Assembly: GCA_035480415.1 (NCBI GenBank)
Contig: DATIHT010000049.1
Span: 1-8,496, forward strand
Source: DATIHT01 sp035480415
GTDB lineage: Bacteria > Patescibacteriota > Microgenomatia > Curtissbacterales > GWA2-41-24
Direction of reading: 5' to 3'
Length of the DNA stretch: 8,496 nt
The position numbers and the translations under genes were made by a program. Under the pieces are notes generated by a model. The model did no database searches and was not told the DNA's origin. It saw only the letters and a program-made list of their open reading frames with translations. Positions 5,982-8,496 of this stretch are shown here, in pieces (the first letter of the stretch is position 1; each line of letters opens with the position of its first letter).

Positions 5982-6011
5982 TTTAAATGGCAGATACTAC
6001 ACAAATTTACC

Positions 6012-6025
6012 CCGCCTTACGGCGG
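6012..6025. repeat. GC-rich hairpin between the fusion gene and uppS
   Basis: CCGCC (6012-6016), a 4-nt loop, then GGCGG (6021-6025), embedded in a locally GC-rich patch (6011-6032) within an AT-rich 110-bp gap. No T-run follows on the minus strand, so it is unlikely to be a strong terminator. It might modulate transcription into uppS or be a repeat remnant. Confidence 0.4.
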
Positions 6026-6091
6026 CGGCCCTTGGCAAAAGGGATACTCCAAAGGATATCAAAAAGGCTCCATATTCTCAAGTTGCTAAGG

Positions 6092-7666
6092 CTACTTATC
6101 CCTATTTGCTGCAAAATCTGCAACTTCTTCAAGAACCTGGACGATTTTGGTGTCCTTAGCAATTTTTGTAATTTGAGATTTTGCAAGCTTGATCAATCTT
6201 GCCTTTTCAGCCTCACACCAACCTAATGCTCCACTCTCTTTTATTAATTTCCTAATCTCCTCCAGATCTTTCGTCCCAGATTTTGCATTCCCCCAAATCC
6301 TTTTTAATTCTTTGTACTTTTGTACTCTTGTACTTTGTACTTTATTTATCAACAACGTACTCTTCCCCTCACGCATATCAGAAAGACTAGATTTACCTGT
6401 TACTTTCTCATCCCCAAATACTCCCAAAATATCATCCTGCAACTGGTACGCTAAACCGACATTCATCCCGTATTGCTCAATAGCCCTAAGTTGACTAGAA
6501 TCCGCGTCTGCCAAAATTGCTCCAACAATCAAAGGCCCCACAAATGTATACTTTGCAGTTTTTAATTGTGTCATTTTCAAAATATCTGCATATTTTGGCC
6601 GTCTGTTGGCAAACTCTACATCCATCGCTTCGCCATATATAGTTTCCAAAAGCACAGAAATTACCTTTTCAGAATTTCCCACAAGCTTTATTGCTTCCAA
6701 GCAAGCAATATCTCCCATTAAAATCGCTTGGCTATTGCCATAGTGAACACCAAAGTCTTTTTGATATCTTTTGTGAACAGTCGGCTTCCCCCTACGTGTG
6801 TCCGATTGATCAATAATATCGTCGTGGATAAGAAGAAAACTGTGCGCAATCTCAAATGCCAAGCAGACATCTAAAATCTTCTTCGAGGAGGCTCCTCGTG
6901 GAGTCTCATACGAGGAGCCTCCTCGACCAATCTCGTATCCGAGCCAAACCAAAAACGCCCGCAACCTCTTCCCGCCTTTTGAAAAATCCGCCAAGTCTTT
7001 ATAAAAACGGGAAATCAGAGGTGAATACTTAGTGGCATCTTTAATCTTTTTATCAAAATATTTCTTCGCATACGGCTCAAAAATCTTAAGAAAATCGTTG
7101 ATCTCACTCTCGAAGGTTTCAGGGTGCGACCTTAACATCATATGTTTGGTCGTTCCTTGAAACTGCTTAGCTGCCAAAACAGCCCAAGGTGTATATTTTT
7201 TTGGATTTTTGGAAATATCTGCAATGAAATCCTCAAACCTGACTTTTTTAGCCTCATAGGCTGTTTCTTTATTTGCCCTAAATTTACCATCGTATTTACC
7301 AACTAGTATCGAACAGTACTCGTTTTCGCAGTTTTTTCCGTCTTTTGCAAAATAGTTAAAAGCACCCACATTCTCAACCTCAGCTCCTTTTATTCCCATT
7401 TCCTTAAAAAGTGCCCTGTCCGAAGCTTCCTGGTAACTTTCGTCTCGATTTTTTAAATGAAGTGGATGAGAAATTGCAGTCAAATCCCAAAGCCCGTCAA
7501 AAAGCCTATGCTTTCTTCTGTGCAAAATCACATAATTTTCAGAATCAAAAAGAAGAGTTACAAAAGCCCGGTGATGCTTTCCAAGACCAGTATGCGCCTC
7601 AATCTTTGGTGCATAGCCCAAAAATTTATCCTTCTTGTCTACTAAAATTACAGTCTGGTCAGCCAC
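6092..7666 (-). CDS. Fusion: type I IPP isomerase-like Nudix domain + polyprenyl (GGPP/FPP-type) diphosphate synthase
   Basis: A 524-residue two-domain protein when started at the GTG at 7666. Domain 1 (about 1-170) is Idi-1/Nudix-like. His25, His32, His67, Glu114 and Glu116 match the E. coli Idi metal ligands almost number for number, but the position of catalytic Cys67 is Ile65 (TAISHP). Domain 2 (about 180-524) is a trans-prenyl synthase with GGKRLR (231-236), first Asp-rich motif HDDIIDQSDTRRGKPT (281-296) and second motif LQDDILGVFGD (409-419). Phe277, five residues before the first motif, suggests a short product of about C15-C20. Residues 248-261 are encoded by a palindromic insertion and 442-452 by an 8-bp tandem repeat. 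The frame is open upstream to a TTG at 7705 (537 residues), but the GTG start fits Idi length and numbering better and leaves room for a divergent promoter. The GTG has no Shine-Dalgarno motif. It would feed UppS, the next gene. Confidence 0.92.
   Translation of the reverse strand: MADQTVILVDKKDKFLGYAPKIEAHTGLGKHHRAFVTLLFDSENYVILHRRKHRLFDGLWDLTAISHPLHLKNRDESYQEASDRALFKEMGIKGAEVENVGAFNYFAKDGKNCENEYCSILVGKYDGKFRANKETAYEAKKVRFEDFIADISKNPKKYTPWAVLAAKQFQGTTKHMMLRSHPETFESEINDFLKIFEPYAKKYFDKKIKDATKYSPLISRFYKDLADFSKGGKRLRAFLVWLGYEIGRGGSSYETPRGASSKKILDVCLAFEIAHSFLLIHDDIIDQSDTRRGKPTVHKRYQKDFGVHYGNSQAILMGDIACLEAIKLVGNSEKVISVLLETIYGEAMDVEFANRRPKYADILKMTQLKTAKYTFVGPLIVGAILADADSSQLRAIEQYGMNVGLAYQLQDDILGVFGDEKVTGKSSLSDMREGKSTLLINKVQSTRVQKYKELKRIWGNAKSGTKDLEEIRKLIKESGALGWCEAEKARLIKLAKSQITKIAKDTKIVQVLEEVADFAANRDK
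6311..6341. repeat. 8-bp tandem repeat (TTTGTACT-like) inside the prenyl synthase domain
   Basis: Units TTTGTACT (6311-6318), TTTGTACT (6319-6326), CTTGTACT (6327-6334) and TTGTACT (6335-6341) run head to tail. On the minus strand they encode KVQSTRVQKYK (residues 442-452 of the fusion protein), in a variable loop between the conserved REGKSTLLI segment and the C-terminal helices. The unit is not a multiple of three, yet the frame is maintained. Confidence 0.75.
6883..6926. repeat. Palindromic repeat element inserted in frame in a coding sequence
   Basis: A perfect inverted repeat with 17-bp arms, TCGAGGAGGCTCCTCGT (6883-6899) and its exact complement (6910-6926), around a 10-nt loop. Each arm is itself a palindrome (CGAGGAG-G-CTCCTCG). 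On the minus strand it encodes RGGSSYETPRGASS (248-261 of the fusion protein), between the helix ending GYEIG and the helix starting KKILD, where related synthases have a short loop. It shares its TTCGAGG...TCCTCG design with the palindrome at 1388-1444. It is GC-rich against an AT-rich gene. Confidence 0.85.
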
Positions 7667-7711
7667 AGTAAGGGGTAAAATACCATACTCAAGGCAAAAA
7701 CCCAAAAATTC

Positions 7712-7720
7712 TGCTAAAAT
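7712..7720 (+). promoter_or_regulatory. Putative extended -10 promoter of the HMG-CoA reductase gene
   Basis: TGCTAAAAT matches an extended -10 element (TG-N-TAAAAT). The ATG begins 8 bp after its last base, so transcription would start about at the start codon and the message would be leaderless or nearly so, consistent with the lack of a Shine-Dalgarno motif. No good -35 box is seen, which extended -10 promoters can tolerate. Support is sequence-pattern only. Confidence 0.4.
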
Positions 7721-7728
7721 TCAGCCTC

Positions 7729-8496
7729 ATGAACAAACCAATATCCAACCTGAGAGATTTTAAAAACGCCCAAATGCGGCGTAATTTTTTGGAAAAAGAA
7801 CTCAAAACAAACTTGCAATCTATAAATTCGCAATTAATAACCGACGATTTAGTCGAAGGTAAAAATATCGAAAACTTAATCGGCGCAACTCAAATTCCAC
7901 TTGGTGTCGCCGGCCCAATCACTATCAACCACCACCCACGTGCTACCTCCCACTATCTCCCCCTCGCAACCACCGAAGGTGCACTTGTTGCTTCTATCTC
8001 TCGTGGTGCAAAAGCAGTAACAGAAGCAAGCGGCGCGACAGTTGTCATTCACTCAAGTGGCATAACCAGAGGACCTGTTTTCAAATCGAATGGAGTTGAA
8101 CATTCACAAAAAGCCAAGGAAATAATTACAAAAAACTTCCAATCGCTCGCAAAAACGGCAGCCAAAACATCGTCGCATCTAAAACTTAAAAACATAAAAA
8201 TTAGGTTTGTTGGCAAAAATCTTTACTGTAGATTCTCCTTCGACACTCAGGATGCCATGGGTATGAATATGGCAACTTTTGCATCGGAAGAAATCGCCAG
8301 ACAAATCGAAAAACTAACAAAAGTAGAACTCGTTGCCCTTGCAGGCAACTTCGATATCGACAAAAAACCATCATTTCTTAACTTCTTAAGCGGCCGGGGT
8401 AAACAAGCATGGGCGGACATTATCATTCCAAAAAAGATCGTACAATCCACTCTAAAAACCACACCCGAAAAAATTGTGGAAATTGTCAAAAGAAAA
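7729..8496 (+). CDS. HMG-CoA reductase, N-terminal part (runs off window end)
   Basis: 256 codons are visible with no stop, from an ATG at 7729. The enzyme reduces HMG-CoA to mevalonate with NAD(P)H, the committing step of the mevalonate pathway. Motifs: IENLIGATQIPLGVAGPI (47-64, HMG-CoA binding), LATTEGALVAS (79-89, catalytic Glu83), DAMGMNM (175-181, cofactor-binding region) and GNFDIDKKPSFLNFLSGRG (206-224, catalytic Lys212). The DKK motif and overall pattern resemble class I enzymes of about 400 residues, so roughly two-thirds is present. The catalytic Asp and C-terminal His would lie beyond the edge. The N-terminus has no membrane segments, so it should be soluble. It is transcribed divergently from the isomerase/prenyl synthase fusion, 62 bp from that gene's GTG start, so the two pathway genes share a very short control region. 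Confidence 0.95.
   Translation, partial: MNKPISNLRDFKNAQMRRNFLEKELKTNLQSINSQLITDDLVEGKNIENLIGATQIPLGVAGPITINHHPRATSHYLPLATTEGALVASISRGAKAVTEASGATVVIHSSGITRGPVFKSNGVEHSQKAKEIITKNFQSLAKTAAKTSSHLKLKNIKIRFVGKNLYCRFSFDTQDAMGMNMATFASEEIARQIEKLTKVELVALAGNFDIDKKPSFLNFLSGRGKQAWADIIIPKKIVQSTLKTTPEKIVEIVKRK

Noticed and set aside
5987..6226. Plus-strand reading frame starting in the uppS-fusion gap (MADTTQIYPALRRRPL...), and an overlapping one reading TPPYGGGPWQKGYSKG
   Set aside because: Both run antisense into the end of the well-supported fusion gene, have no recognisable family and no ribosome site. The Gly/Lys-rich look comes from the GC-rich hairpin and purine-rich gap.
7664..7705. TTG at 7705 as the start of the fusion protein
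   Set aside because: The 13 extra residues have no family support, would leave only 23 bp to the divergent gene, and would break the close numbering match of metal ligands with E. coli Idi given by the GTG at 7666. Not fully excluded.
8247..8489. Minus-strand frame of 80 codons
   Set aside because: It is antisense to strongly conserved HMG-CoA reductase motifs and has no recognisable features.
1..8496. TGA recoding (genetic code 25) because no gene here ends in TGA
   Set aside because: All genes read through with the standard code and none needs an internal TGA. With eight visible stops the absence of TGA is not strong evidence.

Overview
The window looks like a chromosomal segment of a Candidate Phyla Radiation (Patescibacteria) bacterium, possibly of the Microgenomates group. 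This is an inference from the AT-rich sequence, minimal enzyme versions, tightly packed genes, near absence of Shine-Dalgarno motifs, type IV pilin-like genes and a mevalonate-route isoprenoid pathway. Stops used are TAA and TAG only, but no gene has an in-frame TGA, so the standard bacterial code fits.

Layout. At 2-850 on the plus strand are two tandem, related, cysteine-rich type IV pilin/pseudopilin genes, the first cut by the window edge. They converge, with a 2-bp gap, on a leftward block that occupies the rest of the window up to 7.7 kb. In transcription order (right to left) this block holds: a fusion of an IPP-isomerase-like Nudix domain with a polyprenyl diphosphate synthase; uppS (cis-prenyl transferase); an SIS-family phosphoglucose/phosphomannose isomerase; an unrecognised 191-residue protein starting directly on the previous stop codon; glmS; and a small SpoU/TrmH-type RNA 2'-O-methyltransferase. 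Divergently, from 7729 to the window edge, lies the 5' two-thirds of an HMG-CoA reductase gene.

How the genes fit together. HMG-CoA reductase makes mevalonate, the isomerase-like/prenyl synthase fusion would produce allylic prenyl diphosphates, and UppS would extend these to the lipid carrier for cell-wall or glycan synthesis. The sugar isomerase and GlmS feed fructose-6-phosphate, mannose-6-phosphate and glucosamine-6-phosphate into glycan precursors. The block reads as a cell-envelope precursor module.

The most unusual content is in the repeats and scars. (1) A 39-bp second copy of the last 12 glmS codons plus stop lies 40 bp beyond the glmS stop. Its peptide is identical, and all 11 nucleotide differences are synonymous. 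It is a relic of a second glmS or of an exchange or integration event at the glmS 3' end. (2) A 17-bp-arm palindrome sits in frame inside the prenyl synthase gene, in the loop between two conserved helices. A related palindrome lies in the glmS-trmH intergenic region. Together they suggest a palindromic repeat family that can enter coding sequence. (3) Short tandem repeats (8 bp and 14 bp) also form loop-coding segments of the prenyl synthase and the methyltransferase. (4) The IPP-isomerase-like domain keeps all five metal ligands but has isoleucine where type I isomerases have the catalytic cysteine.
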